Counted from the stretch's first letter, positions 27,320-36,954 are shown. The stretch is DNA of 64,000 bases from an uncultured Aquimarina sp. (GCA_947500545.1 CANMSO010000001.1:186001-250000); one strand, 5' to 3'. Translations and numbers: made by a program. The notes: generated by a model not told the origin, from the letters alone.

Positions 27320-27592
27320 TTAGTTTACTGAACTTGATAAATCAGCTCCAGCCTTAAACTTAACAACGTTTTTAGCAGCGATTTTGATAGTCTTACCAGT
27401 TTGAGGGTTTCTACCTTCTCTTGCAGCTCTTTTAGAAACTGACCAAGATCCAAATCCTACTAAAGAAACACGAGCCCCTTTTTTAAGAGCTCCTTCAACA
27501 TTTCCTAAGAAAGATTCTAAGGCTTTTTTAGCCGCTGCTTTAGTGATTCCAGCATCAGCTGCCATTGCATCGATTAATTCTGTTTTGTTCAT
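27320..27592 (-). CDS. HU-family DNA-binding protein
   Basis: HU is an abundant nucleoid-associated protein that bends DNA. The 90-residue protein has the typical order: MNKTELIDAMA at the start, a helical dimerisation region, the strand VSLVGFGSWSV, the DNA-binding arm with REGRNPQTGKTIKI (about residues 55-68), and a final VKFKAG strand. It is monocistronic, with its own promoter and terminator. Whether it is the main HU or an IHF-like paralogue cannot be decided from this window. Confidence 0.96.
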   Translation of the reverse strand: MNKTELIDAMAADAGITKAAAKKALESFLGNVEGALKKGARVSLVGFGSWSVSKRAAREGRNPQTGKTIKIAAKNVVKFKAGADLSSSVN

Positions 27593-27647
27593 AATTCTGT
27601 TTTTAAATTAATTGTTGGTTAAACCAATCTTTATGTTAAACGCTCTA

Positions 27648-27677
27648 CAAATTTATACGGATTTATGATTCATGCAA
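27648..27677 (-). promoter_or_regulatory. promoter of the HU gene
   Basis: On the minus strand TAAATTTG (27648-27655) is an exact -7 element. A TTG (27675-27677) lies 19 bp upstream as the -33 element. Confidence 0.6.
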
Positions 27678-27780
27678 GGATTAGCCCAGTAAATACAGGG
27701 TTTTGTTGATAACTCAAGGCGATTGTTAATAAACAACTCTGTTTTTTTATGAATTTTTAAATCTCATCAATCCATAAGCC

Positions 27781-28728
27781 TTACAACATTTTGGCATCTC
27801 GGTAAAAATTATAACCATTTAGTAGCGCTCTACCTTGCATAGCCCTTTTTCCCGGTAGTTGAAGTTGGTCTATAATAAGGTATCCTTTTTTTACTGCTAC
27901 CTTAATTGTAGAATCTTCAACAATGATTTTTCCAATGTCAAAATTATGTACCTCTTCTACCGGAGTAGCCTGGTAAATTTTTACATTTTGCACATTACCA
28001 TTATTAAGTAACTCACACCAAGCGGTTGGATAAGGACTTAAGCCTCTAATCAAGTTATTAATAATTCTAATATCTTCTGACCAGTCTATTTTGGTGTTTT
28101 CTCTATTTAATTTATATGCGGTTTTAAAGGTGGTGTCTTTGGGTTGAGCTTTTACAATAACTTCGTTACTTTCTATGGCTTTTAAGGTTTGTATGACAAG
28201 TTGCGAACCTTCTACCATTAATTTATCATGTAATGCTCCTGCGGTATCATTATCTTCTATTTTGACTTCTTTTTGAAAGATAATATGGCCGGTATCTATT
28301 TTTTCGTCAATAAAAAAAGTGGTTACTCCTGTATTTTTCTCTCCATTGATTATTGCCCAGTTAATAGGAGCAGCACCTCTATAATCTGGTAAAAGAGAAG
28401 CATGTAAATTAAAAGTACCAAATTCTGGCATGTCCCAAACTACTTTTGGTAGCATTCTAAAGGCTACTACGACATTTAAGTTTGGATTTAAGTTTTTCAA
28501 TTCTTCTAGAAATGTATCATCCTTTAGGTTAGTAGGTTGTAGAACATTAAGATTTTTAGATAGTGCATATTCTTTAACGGCTGAAGCTTTTAGTTTTCGA
28601 CCTCTACCTGCAGGTTTATCTGGAGCCGTGATAACACCAACTACATTAAACTTGTGTTCTATTATGGTTTTTAAGGTTTCGACAGCAAAATCTGGGGTCC
28701 CCATAAATATGATTCGTAAGTCTTTCAT
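27781..28728 (-). CDS. fmt: methionyl-tRNA formyltransferase
   Basis: Fmt formylates initiator Met-tRNA using 10-formyl-tetrahydrofolate. The 315-residue protein has the catalytic FNLHASLLPDYRGAAPINW motif (about residues 107-125) with the Asn/His/Asp triad completed by Asp in IDTGHI at about 145-150. The first Rossmann part shows IFMGTPDFAVETL and APDKPAGRGRKL. The C-terminal OB-like domain (about 205-315) is present. Its start lies 3 bp downstream of the recQ stop codon, so it is the last gene of a recQ-containing operon. Confidence 0.97.
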   Translation of the reverse strand: MKDLRIIFMGTPDFAVETLKTIIEHKFNVVGVITAPDKPAGRGRKLKASAVKEYALSKNLNVLQPTNLKDDTFLEELKNLNPNLNVVVAFRMLPKVVWDMPEFGTFNLHASLLPDYRGAAPINWAIINGEKNTGVTTFFIDEKIDTGHIIFQKEVKIEDNDTAGALHDKLMVEGSQLVIQTLKAIESNEVIVKAQPKDTTFKTAYKLNRENTKIDWSEDIRIINNLIRGLSPYPTAWCELLNNGNVQNVKIYQATPVEEVHNFDIGKIIVEDSTIKVAVKKGYLIIDQLQLPGKRAMQGRALLNGYNFYRDAKML

Positions 28729-28731
28729 TAT

Positions 28732-30633
28732 TTATACTAGTTGATAGTTATTGTCAGGATTGATTTTTATAATATGATGTGCATTCATTTCTCTTAACAC
28801 TGCTAAGATCGATTTCTCTGGGTATTCGAGTTTTGAAATCAAATCCCTTGAAGATAATTTTTTTTCTTGTAAAAGCCTTATAATATCTTCTTGTATTTTG
28901 TTTTGATTGTGTTTTGTTTGGTTTTCTTTTTTGCTAATACAAAAACTACAGATTCTACAATCGTTACTATTTTCTTCACCAAAATAACTCAGAAGCTGTT
29001 TGCTTTTACATTGAGTATTGTTTTCAGTGAATTTTAAAATTGCTTTTACTTTTTCAATTTTGGAATTATTTTGGGCTATTAAATGATGTTTTACTCTATT
29101 AATAGTGCGCTCATCTTCTCTTGGGACTAAAAATATTATCTCAGCGTCGGATAGTGTATGATTAAATTGAAGTAATTCTAATTCATGAAGTTTGTTTAAT
29201 ACTACTATCACTTCCTTTTCGGAAGTATTAACTTTTGAAGCTATCATAGGTATATTTATGTTAACCTCTTCATCAAAAATACCTCCATAGGTTCTTAGGA
29301 TGGCTTTAACGACCATCTCATATTTTTGGTTTTTTTCTAGAAACGCGAGAAGTTGATTCCCTGTAGAAAGGATTTGTAGACTGCTTTTTTGAGTAAATCG
29401 TTGTGTAAACTTAATTACCCCGCAGCGATCCATAAATAGCAGTGCGTTATATGCAAGAAGCATATTAATAGCGTACGTTGTGCAAAATGTATTGAAATCG
29501 AATTGATAGACAGTTTGCTCTCCTTCTCCGTAGGATACTTGAAAATAGTTACAAAGTTTTCGGTATATCAATTTTACGGCATCAGCATCTGGTAGTACTT
29601 TAATAAATTGATTATTTAACCTTTGTTTGTCATTTTGATTTTTTAAAAGAAAAGCGAATGATTTTTTTCCATCTCTTCCAGCTCTTCCGGCTTCTTGAAA
29701 ATAACTCTCTATACTTTCCGGAATATTATAATGTATTACTGTACGTACATTTGGTTTGTCGATACCCATTCCAAAAGCATTAGTCGCTACCATTACTCTT
29801 ACCTCTTCGTTTAGCCATTGTTTAAAACGCTTTGTTTTCTCTTGTGAATTTACTCCACCATGATAAAAGGCACTGGGATAACCGCTTTGATTAAGAAAAT
29901 CACTAAGTTCAACAGCAGATTTTCTATTTCGCACATATACTATTGAAGTTCCAGGGTATTTCTCCAGAATCTGCTTGATTTTATATGCTTTATCTACCGA
30001 TTCTATGACCATGTAACCCAAATTAGGCCTAAAAAATGATTGTCTCAAAACATTTGGCTGAAAAAGATCCAGTTCACTAATTACGTCATCAATCACTTTG
30101 GTAGTGGCAGAAGCAGTTAAGGCTATTATAGGGGTAGTGGGATGTAAGTCTCTTAAAATCTTAACCTTTTTATATGATGGTCTAAAATCATTACCCCATT
30201 GTGAAATACAGTGAGCTTCATCAACCGCGATTAAATTAATATTCATTCGTTTTAATCGTTCTTGAACAAGCTCTTGTTGCAATCGTTCTGGAGAGAGATA
30301 AAGAAACTTGTAATTACCATAGATGCAATTGTCAAGAAGTGTGTCTAATTCTGAATATTTAATCCCGCTTGGTAAGGCTATAGCCTTTATTCCTCTTTCT
30401 TGAAGATTTTGTACTTGGTCCTGCATTAATGCAATCAACGGGGAAATTACAATACATATCCCTTCCTTTACCAAAGTTGGAACCTGAAAGCAAATTGATT
30501 TTCCTCCTCCAGTTGGTAGCAAAGCAAAAGTGTCATTACCATCAAGGACAGAGTTAATAATTTCTTCCTGAAGTGGTTTGAAACTATCAAATCTCCAATA
30601 TTCCTGTAATATTTGATGAGGAGATTTTGTCAA
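28732..30633 (-). CDS. RecQ-family ATP-dependent DNA helicase
   Basis: This 633-residue superfamily-2 helicase has Walker A LPTGGGKS (about residues 38-45), a DEAH box (VDEAHCISQWG), a QEAGRAGRDG motif VI at about 312-321, and a RecQ C-terminal winged-helix region with a zinc-binding cysteine group (CRICSFC at about 561-567). The HRDC domain that full RecQ proteins carry is not evident, since the protein ends soon after the zinc site. Bacteroidota usually encode a longer RecQ elsewhere; this may be a second, shorter form. It overlaps neither neighbour, but fmt and the NTPase are within 4 bp. Confidence 0.9.
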   Translation of the reverse strand: MTKSPHQILQEYWRFDSFKPLQEEIINSVLDGNDTFALLPTGGGKSICFQVPTLVKEGICIVISPLIALMQDQVQNLQERGIKAIALPSGIKYSELDTLLDNCIYGNYKFLYLSPERLQQELVQERLKRMNINLIAVDEAHCISQWGNDFRPSYKKVKILRDLHPTTPIIALTASATTKVIDDVISELDLFQPNVLRQSFFRPNLGYMVIESVDKAYKIKQILEKYPGTSIVYVRNRKSAVELSDFLNQSGYPSAFYHGGVNSQEKTKRFKQWLNEEVRVMVATNAFGMGIDKPNVRTVIHYNIPESIESYFQEAGRAGRDGKKSFAFLLKNQNDKQRLNNQFIKVLPDADAVKLIYRKLCNYFQVSYGEGEQTVYQFDFNTFCTTYAINMLLAYNALLFMDRCGVIKFTQRFTQKSSLQILSTGNQLLAFLEKNQKYEMVVKAILRTYGGIFDEEVNINIPMIASKVNTSEKEVIVVLNKLHELELLQFNHTLSDAEIIFLVPREDERTINRVKHHLIAQNNSKIEKVKAILKFTENNTQCKSKQLLSYFGEENSNDCRICSFCISKKENQTKHNQNKIQEDIIRLLQEKKLSSRDLISKLEYPEKSILAVLREMNAHHIIKINPDNNYQLV

Positions 30634-30634
30634 C

Positions 30635-31192
30635 CTATGTTATGTTTTTAAGAATAAAGTTGTAACGTTCTTTAACTGTTCCAAAAGGTACTTCTATACA
30701 ATCATACCCTAGTGTGCTATAAGTGTCTAGTAAATGATTATGAATTTCTTTGGCCTGCTCAAAACTTTCATATCGCTCATCATCAGATGTATAGATTTCT
30801 TGCCATGGTGGCAATAAAAAAACAGAGTCATACATGTTGTTCTTACATGCATCAATAAAATCATTTCCGTAAGACTGATCAAAGTAACTCATATAAGCCA
30901 AAACATCAGGAATTCCTCTGTCATAAAAAAGAATATCTTGATTTTTGGACATTGCATCTGTAAACTGTTTGATTCTACTATTTAAGATCTGTGTATTAAA
31001 TTCATAAGGATCAGAAACAGATACTATGGGGTTAGATATTATAGTAGTAGCGCTATCTTTATTCTTTGCTTCCTGAGTCATAGTTCGTATAACTTCATGA
31101 AAACAAAAGTAATTCGCCTTTTCCAGGGAAACGATTACAGAAGTTTTACCAGTTCCTGGTCCTCCTGTGATTACAATTCTTTTTTTGACCAA
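30635..31192 (-). CDS. P-loop NTPase/kinase-like protein
   Basis: This 185-residue ATPase has an N-terminal Walker A ITGGPGTGKTS (about residues 8-18), and RGIPDVLAY (about 93-101) resembles the AAA_28-type NTPases often annotated as predicted ATPases. A C-terminal region with SFEQAKEIHNHLLDTYSTLGY resembles nucleotide or nicotinamide-type kinases. I cannot name the substrate. It is the first gene of the NTPase-recQ-fmt operon on the minus strand, 2 bp upstream of recQ, which hints at a nucleic-acid link without proving it. Confidence 0.8.
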   Translation of the reverse strand: MVKKRIVITGGPGTGKTSVIVSLEKANYFCFHEVIRTMTQEAKNKDSATTIISNPIVSVSDPYEFNTQILNSRIKQFTDAMSKNQDILFYDRGIPDVLAYMSYFDQSYGNDFIDACKNNMYDSVFLLPPWQEIYTSDDERYESFEQAKEIHNHLLDTYSTLGYDCIEVPFGTVKERYNFILKNIT

Positions 31193-31372
31193 AGTAATAA
31201 GTTTGCTACAAATCTCGGAATTATAAAGGGATTATAAAAATACTATTAAGATAAGTATAAAGCTCTGTTAAAGTTGAATTTGTCGAAGTGAATTTTTAGT
31301 AACTTCAATAGCAATTCATGTATGATTGCTTTATTTAGATTAATTAAATATAAATCTCAAAAAATAAAACTC

Positions 31373-31834
31373 ATGCCGGTTTACAATTTAAAAATTAATG
31401 GAAAACCTCATACTGTTGAGGCAGACCAGGATACCCCTCTTTTATGGGTGCTTAGAGATCATTTAGATATGGTAGGCACCAAATTTGGCTGCGGTATTGG
31501 TCAATGTGGTGCTTGTACTATTCACATAGACGGATCCGCCACCAGAAGCTGTTTACTTCAAGTTTCTGCTGTGGGAGATATGGAAATTACTACAATTGAA
31601 GGTTTGTCTGAAGATATTTCGCATCCAGTACAGCAAGCCTGGAAAGAGATTGATGTGCCTCAATGTGGATATTGCCAGGCAGGGCAAGTAATGTCTGCTG
31701 CCGCTTTTCTTAGTCAAAATAATAATCCTAATAAATCAGAGATTAGAGATGCTATGAGTGGTAATATATGCAGATGTGCTTCTTATAATAGAATAGAAAA
31801 AGCTGTAGAACTTGCTGCTAGTAAAATGAGCTAA
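31373..31834 (+). CDS. [2Fe-2S] subunit of a molybdenum hydroxylase (isoquinoline-oxidoreductase type)
   Basis: The small electron-transfer subunit has 153 residues from the ATG at 31373, which gives MPVYNLKING; an upstream ATG at 31322 adds a poor leader. The first cluster is bound by the plant-ferredoxin pattern (FGCGIGQCGACT followed by RSC at about residues 40-62). The second is bound by CGYCQAG and ICRCASY near 98-135. Electrons probably pass to the outside acceptor of the periplasmic enzyme. It is followed at 24 bp by its molybdopterin-binding partner. Confidence 0.93.
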   Translation: MPVYNLKINGKPHTVEADQDTPLLWVLRDHLDMVGTKFGCGIGQCGACTIHIDGSATRSCLLQVSAVGDMEITTIEGLSEDISHPVQQAWKEIDVPQCGYCQAGQVMSAAAFLSQNNNPNKSEIRDAMSGNICRCASYNRIEKAVELAASKMS

Positions 31835-31858
31835 CCAACCCATTTAAAATTCAATAAA

Positions 31859-34012
31859 ATGAAACAAATAGTATCACCTTCCTTTAGTAGAAGGTCTTTT
31901 ATAAGAACATCGGCGCTTGCTGGTGGCGGAATATTAATTGGGTTTAATCTTTTTCAGGCTTGTAAGCCGGAAGCTGCACCTCCAGTTGATGTTTCTAAGT
32001 TGAACTTCAATGATTTTAATGCATTTATAAAAATAGCAGATAACGGAATGGTAACGATCTTTTCACCAAATCCAGAAATTGGACAAGGTGTTAAAACATC
32101 GATGCCTATGATTATAGCAGAAGAGCTTGATGTTACTTGGGATAATGTACATGTCGTTCAAGGGGCGCTGGATACGAATAATTTTACTCGACAAGTTGCG
32201 GGAGGAAGTCAATCAATACGATTTGGTTGGGAACCCCTGAGACAAACAGGAGCAACAGCCAGACAAATGTTAATCAATGCTGCTGCTGCAAAATGGGGTG
32301 TAAATGCTTCAGAATGTAAAACAGAAAACGGAGTTATTATAAATGCTAATGGTGATAAACTGGGGTATGGCGAAGTTGTTAAAGAAGCAGCTGCGTTAGA
32401 AGTGCCCGAGAATGTAACTCTCAAAGATCCGAAAGATTTTAAAATTATAGGTAATGACGCGAGCAATGTAGATATTGATAAAATTATAACCGGTAAATCT
32501 CTTTTTGGCCTGGATTATAAAGAGGAAGGTATGATGCATGCAGTTGTATTAAGACCTCCTGCTTTTGGTAAGAAATTAGTAGATTTTGATGATACAGCTA
32601 CCAAAGCTGTTTCTGGTGTTCTTGAAGTAATCAAGTTTGGTGACAAGGTTGCCGTCCTGGCTAAAGATACATGGTCTGCAATGAAAGGTAAAAAAGCACT
32701 TAAAGCCAATTGGACATCGGACTCAAAGTTGGAAAGTACCGAAGAACATGATAAAATACTAACAGGTCTTCTTAATGGTACAGCGTTTAAAACTATGAGA
32801 GCAGATGGAGATGTTAAAAAAGCATTTGCCGCTGCCGATAAAGTGATCGAAAGAACATATGAGTCTCCTTTTTTACCACATAATTGTATGGAGCCAATGA
32901 ATTTCTTTGCCGATGTTACTTCAGAAAAGGTTCGTCTAGTTGGGCCTATTCAAACTCCAGAACGTACAGCAAGTAGAGTTGCCGAATTATTAGAGCGAGA
33001 TGTTAAAGATGTTTCAGTAGAAATGACTAGAATGGGTGGTGGTTTTGGTAGACGTTTATATGGTGATTTTGCATTAGAAGCTGCAGAAATTTCAAAAATT
33101 GCACAAAAACCTGTAAAAGTAATTTACTCACGCGAAGATGACATGTCTGTTGGGATTTATAGACCAGCAATAAAATACAAGATAAGTGCATCTGTAAAAG
33201 ATGGAGAGATTACAGGATACCATCTTAAAGAAGCTTCGGTGAATTCAAATATGTATGGGTTGATCCCTAATTTTTTCCCTGCAGGAGCCATAGAAAACTA
33301 TCAGGTAGATGTGGCTAGTTATGATAGTAACATTACTACCGGAGCTTGGAGAGCACCTTATACTAATTTTTTATCATTTGCCGAACAAAGTTTCTTTGAT
33401 GAATTAGCAGAAATTTTAGAGATTGATCGTATAAAACTTCGTTTGGATTTACTCCAAAAAGTTAAAGGTACTACCGATGATAGAATTCAATACTCGCCAG
33501 AACGATTAGAGAATGTGATAAAAGTTGCAGTAGATAAATCGGGATGGGGTAATGCCAAAGAAGGAGTTTATCAAGGATTTAGCGCCTATTACTGTCATAA
33601 TACTCATGTAGCAGAAGTAGCAGATGTTGTTCTTGAAAACGATATCCCGGTTGTAAAAAAGGTTACTTGTGTGGTAGATTGTGGAATCGTGGTAAACCCT
33701 CTAGGAGCCAAAAATCAAATTGAAGGAGGCGTTATTGATGGTGTTGGTCATGCTATGTATGGTGATTTCTCATTTGAAGATGGAGAGCCGCAGGACAAAA
33801 ACTTTAATACCTATCGTTTAATTAGAATAAACGAAACTCCTATAGTTGAGACTCATTTTATAGAAAGTGATGTTGCACCCACTGGACTTGGTGAACCTAC
33901 ATTACCACCAGCAGGAGCTGCAGTTGCGAACGCAATCAAAGCTGCCAAGGGTATACGACTGTATAAGCAACCATTTATAAAACATATGAAAGCAAAAGCT
34001 CCATTAGGATAG
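31859..34012 (+). CDS. molybdopterin-binding subunit of a molybdenum hydroxylase (IorB/xanthine dehydrogenase-like)
   Basis: The 717-residue large subunit begins with a Tat-like signal (SRRSFIRTSALAGGG), followed by a Cys that may be lipidated (FQACKP). It has the two Moco-binding ald_Xan_dh_C domains typical of IorB-type enzymes. Active-site motifs are MGGGFGRRLYGDF (about residues 391-403) and the C-terminal GLGEPTLPPAGAAVANA with the catalytic Glu near 680. It oxidises an aldehyde or N-heterocycle in the periplasm; the real substrate is unknown. The adjacent XdhC and MobA-like genes complete a full expression set. Confidence 0.93.
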   Translation: MKQIVSPSFSRRSFIRTSALAGGGILIGFNLFQACKPEAAPPVDVSKLNFNDFNAFIKIADNGMVTIFSPNPEIGQGVKTSMPMIIAEELDVTWDNVHVVQGALDTNNFTRQVAGGSQSIRFGWEPLRQTGATARQMLINAAAAKWGVNASECKTENGVIINANGDKLGYGEVVKEAAALEVPENVTLKDPKDFKIIGNDASNVDIDKIITGKSLFGLDYKEEGMMHAVVLRPPAFGKKLVDFDDTATKAVSGVLEVIKFGDKVAVLAKDTWSAMKGKKALKANWTSDSKLESTEEHDKILTGLLNGTAFKTMRADGDVKKAFAAADKVIERTYESPFLPHNCMEPMNFFADVTSEKVRLVGPIQTPERTASRVAELLERDVKDVSVEMTRMGGGFGRRLYGDFALEAAEISKIAQKPVKVIYSREDDMSVGIYRPAIKYKISASVKDGEITGYHLKEASVNSNMYGLIPNFFPAGAIENYQVDVASYDSNITTGAWRAPYTNFLSFAEQSFFDELAEILEIDRIKLRLDLLQKVKGTTDDRIQYSPERLENVIKVAVDKSGWGNAKEGVYQGFSAYYCHNTHVAEVADVVLENDIPVVKKVTCVVDCGIVVNPLGAKNQIEGGVIDGVGHAMYGDFSFEDGEPQDKNFNTYRLIRINETPIVETHFIESDVAPTGLGEPTLPPAGAAVANAIKAAKGIRLYKQPFIKHMKAKAPLG

Positions 34013-34021
34013 TATTTTTGT

Positions 34022-35092
34022 ATGACACACGAATTCAAAGAAATTGTAGAATCCTATAGTATAGCCAAACAGCAGGGGATACCTGCTGTGATGGCTACTG
34101 TAGTTGATGTAGAAGGGTCGTCGTATAGAAGGCCAGGAGTTGGGATGCTTATTCTTCAGACTGGAGATACAAAAGGAGCGGTTAGTGGCGGATGTGTTGA
34201 AAAAGAAGTTTTTCGTCAGGCCCAATCTGTTTTCGAATCTGGTATTCCAAAAGTTATGACGTATGATGGTAAGTATAGGTTGGGATGTGAAGGAGTACTT
34301 TATATTTTAATTGAAATCTTTGATGTTTCTGACCTGGTTATTGACAGAATTCGAGAGCAATTAAAATTGAGAAAACCTTTTGAAATAAAATCATACTATT
34401 CTACTGAAAAGAGAGACCTTGAAATTATGGGTTCTGTAGTTCAGTTTGAAGGTGATCAAGAATTTGTTTTTTCGAACAGAGTTAATACCTACTCAATAAA
34501 ACAAGAAACTTCTACGGCTTGCTTTTGTAGAGATATGCAGCCTTGTTTTCGTCTTGTTATTATAGGAACAGAACATGATGCTGTTGAATTATGCAAGATA
34601 GCGTCAAGTACAGGTTGGGAAGTCGAAATTGTGGCTTCACCTAAAAACCCAAAGCAACTTTTAGATTTTCCAGGGGCCAATAAAGTGTTTAACACTTCAC
34701 CTGAGGGTTTAAATATTCATAATGTTGATACACAAACAGCAATAATTTTAATGAGTCATAATTTTGCTAAGGATTTACTGTATTTACAAGCTATAAACGA
34801 TCTTGTGCCTGCTTATATAGGCTTGTTAGGCCCTGCACGACGTCGCGAAAAATTACTATCGGCTTTTATAGAATATTGTCCAGAGGTTACAGATGAATTT
34901 ATGGATTCTATACATGGTCCTGCAGGATTAAACTTAGGAGCAGAGACACCTCAAGAAATTGCAATTGCTATTATTGCTGAAATTTTGTCGGTGATTAGAG
35001 GTCAAAAACCGATTCCTTTACAAGAAAAGAAAGGAGCGATTCATGATGATCCTAAAAGAAAGAATATAAATGTATTATCCACAAAACCCTAA
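34022..35092 (+). CDS. XdhC-family molybdenum-cofactor chaperone
   Basis: XdhC proteins receive the sulfurated molybdenum cofactor and insert it into hydroxylases. The 356-residue protein has the N-terminal XdhC_CoxI domain with GSSYRRPGVGM (about residues 29-39) and GGCVEKEVF (about 57-65), then a C-terminal Rossmann domain (about 178-330) with RLVIIGTEHDA. It begins 9 bp after the large-subunit stop, and its last 23 bp overlap the next gene. It most likely serves the upstream enzyme and perhaps the second locus at 40-43 kb, which has no copy of its own. Confidence 0.92.
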   Translation: MTHEFKEIVESYSIAKQQGIPAVMATVVDVEGSSYRRPGVGMLILQTGDTKGAVSGGCVEKEVFRQAQSVFESGIPKVMTYDGKYRLGCEGVLYILIEIFDVSDLVIDRIREQLKLRKPFEIKSYYSTEKRDLEIMGSVVQFEGDQEFVFSNRVNTYSIKQETSTACFCRDMQPCFRLVIIGTEHDAVELCKIASSTGWEVEIVASPKNPKQLLDFPGANKVFNTSPEGLNIHNVDTQTAIILMSHNFAKDLLYLQAINDLVPAYIGLLGPARRREKLLSAFIEYCPEVTDEFMDSIHGPAGLNLGAETPQEIAIAIIAEILSVIRGQKPIPLQEKKGAIHDDPKRKNINVLSTKP

Positions 35093-35687
35093 AATCGCCC
35101 ATCTTATCCTTGCGGCTGGCTCTTCAACCAGAATGGGAGAACCAAAACAACTATTACCGTGGGGGGAAACAACTTTGATAGGCCATGCCATAGTACAATC
35201 ACTAGAATTAAAGGAAATTACTACCCATGTAGTTTTAGGTGCAAATTATGATCTGATACACAAAAGAATTAATCAATTTCCTATTACCATAATTAGAAAC
35301 CCAAATTGGCAAACCGGAATGGGGTCATCAATTCGTTTTGGAATCAAGCATATAAAACAAGACGAGTTGTCATATGATGCTGTTCTAATTTCATTAATTG
35401 ACCAGCCTTTGATAGATACCAATCATCTAGAGATTTTGATAACTCAGTTTCGAAATGAATCGACGACAATTGTAGCTTCTGATCTAGGGGATAGGGTAGG
35501 CGTGCCTGCTATCTTTTCATCGACTATTTTTGATGAGTTAGAGCGGTTAGAAGAAGATTTTGGAGCCAGGTATATTATCAAAAAGCATATTGACGAAGTA
35601 AAAGTTGTTTCTGCTATGGGTAAAAGTATAGATGTAGATACAATGAAACAGTATAAAGAACTAATCCAGGCTAAATTCTCAATCTGA
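35070..35687 (+). CDS. MobA-like molybdenum-cofactor nucleotidyltransferase
   Basis: The 205-residue NTP_transf_3-type protein begins with LILAAGSSTRMGEPKQLL (about residues 11-28), the nucleotide-binding loop, and keeps QTGMGSSIRFG (about 83-93) and LIDQP (about 111-115). This is closest to MocA/MobA-like enzymes that attach CMP or GMP to molybdopterin, and fits with the xdhC gene it overlaps by 23 bp. The overlap implies translational coupling. Whether it makes the cytosine or guanine dinucleotide form is not decided here, although IorB-type enzymes generally use MCD. Confidence 0.88.
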   Translation: MYYPQNPKIAHLILAAGSSTRMGEPKQLLPWGETTLIGHAIVQSLELKEITTHVVLGANYDLIHKRINQFPITIIRNPNWQTGMGSSIRFGIKHIKQDELSYDAVLISLIDQPLIDTNHLEILITQFRNESTTIVASDLGDRVGVPAIFSSTIFDELERLEEDFGARYIIKKHIDEVKVVSAMGKSIDVDTMKQYKELIQAKFSI

Positions 35688-35744
35688 GCAAAATTTGAGT
35701 ATGAGTTTGTGTTTTACAGTTTCGTTTTTGTTATTTAGAACCAT

Positions 35745-35752
35745 TATCTTTG
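35745..35752 (+). promoter_or_regulatory. -7 promoter element upstream of the DUF493-family gene
   Basis: TATCTTTG is an exact TAnnTTTG match, 25 bp before the ATG at 35778. It supports that ATG rather than the TTG at 35766. No clear -33 TTTG at 19 bp. Confidence 0.45.
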
Positions 35753-35777
35753 GCTCAAAATTTGCTTGATAGCGTAT

Positions 35778-36062
35778 ATGAAAGATCACGAAGAGTTTTA
35801 CAAAAAATTAAAAGTACAATTGGCAGATACTGCTATGTGGCCAGCTGTATATTTGTATAAGTTTATTGTGCCCACTGATAAAGCCAAGATATCAAAGATT
35901 GAAGCAATATTTGATAATTTGGGAGCAGTTATACATACCAAACAATCTAAGAATGGTAAATATACTAGTGTGTCAATTAATGTTAGGATGAAAAATCCAG
36001 ATCACGTAATTCTTAAATATAAAGAAGTTGCAGACAAAATTGACGGAGTAATATCATTATAG
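35778..36062 (+). CDS. DUF493-family protein (YbeD-like)
   Basis: From the ATG at 35778 the product has 94 residues: MKDHEEFYKKLKVQL at the start and a small ACT-like alpha/beta core with WPAVYLYKFIVP, VIHTKQSKNGKYTSVSINVRM (key residues about 55-75) and VILKYKEVADKIDGVISL at the end. DUF493 proteins are small, soluble and widespread; their role is unknown, with an allosteric or lipoate-related role suggested for the E. coli member. It is a single gene with its own -7 element, between the MobA-like gene and DUF4290. Confidence 0.9.
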   Translation: MKDHEEFYKKLKVQLADTAMWPAVYLYKFIVPTDKAKISKIEAIFDNLGAVIHTKQSKNGKYTSVSINVRMKNPDHVILKYKEVADKIDGVISL

Positions 36063-36257
36063 TAGTAAAGAAATCAATTCTTTTTTTTAGAGGTTTTTCC
36101 ATTTAACTTAAGCCTTCAGGTATAATAAATATAGGTTATCTATAATAAATAAATTTAGCTTAGCACAATAGCTTACTTATTTTATTTTAGTATTTTGCGA
36201 AACGAATTATTGTTGTCATAATAATATTGACAAAATACTTCACTTTAAACATTTTTT

Positions 36258-36908
36258 ATGATTGTTGATAATTTAGAATATAATACAGAGAGAGAGAAAC
36301 TTATCATACCAGAGTATGGTCGTCATTTGCAAAAAATGATAAATCATACTGTTGCTATTGAAAATAAAGAAGAGCGAAATAAAGTTGCTAAATCTATTAT
36401 AGCGGTAATGGGGAATTTACAGCCACATTTACGCGATGTGCCTGAATTTCAGCATAAGTTATGGGATCAATTATTTATTATGAGTGATTTTAAACTTGAT
36501 GTCGATACTCCATTTCCAGTTTTAACCAAAGAAAAACTGCAAGAACGCCCAGAACCGTTGGATTACCCTCAAAATTTTCCAAAATATCGTTTCTATGGAA
36601 ACAATATTAAAAGAATGATCGATGTTGCTAATAGTTGGGAAGACGGTGATTTAAAGACAGCACTTACGTATACAATTGCAAATCATATGAAAAAGTGCTA
36701 CCTAAATTGGAATAAAGATACCGTAGAGGATAGCGCGATTTTTAATCACTTGTATGAGTTGAGTGATGGGAAAATTAACCTAAAAGGAAGTACCGAAGAC
36801 CTTACAGATTCTTCGAATTTACTAAGAGGAAAAAAGAAAAAGCATACAAGTAGTAATACTTCAGGCGGCAAAAAAAATTACAGAAGTCGCGGTAAAAAAC
36901 GCTATTAA
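36258..36908 (+). CDS. DUF4290-family protein
   Basis: This 216-residue soluble protein matches a family conserved in Bacteroidota (DUF4290) that commonly precedes murA. It has NLEYNTEREKLIIPEYGRHLQKM at the start (about residues 5-27), helical segments with LRDVPEFQHKLWDQLFIMSD (about 57-76), and a low-complexity Lys/Ser/Gly/Arg tail from about residue 190. The basic tail (KKKKH, RSRGKKRY) suggests binding to nucleic acid or the ribosome. The function is unknown. It ends 46 bp before murA and may be cotranscribed. Confidence 0.88.
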   Translation: MIVDNLEYNTEREKLIIPEYGRHLQKMINHTVAIENKEERNKVAKSIIAVMGNLQPHLRDVPEFQHKLWDQLFIMSDFKLDVDTPFPVLTKEKLQERPEPLDYPQNFPKYRFYGNNIKRMIDVANSWEDGDLKTALTYTIANHMKKCYLNWNKDTVEDSAIFNHLYELSDGKINLKGSTEDLTDSSNLLRGKKKKHTSSNTSGGKKNYRSRGKKRY

Positions 36909-36954
36909 ATATCTTACCTACTAAGATTACTAACCACTAACGATTAATTATTAA

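Noticed and set aside
34013..34020. TATTTTTG as promoter of the XdhC gene
   Set aside because: It ends 1 bp before the ATG at 34022, too close for a promoter of that gene, and the spacing to the upstream gene suggests one operon.
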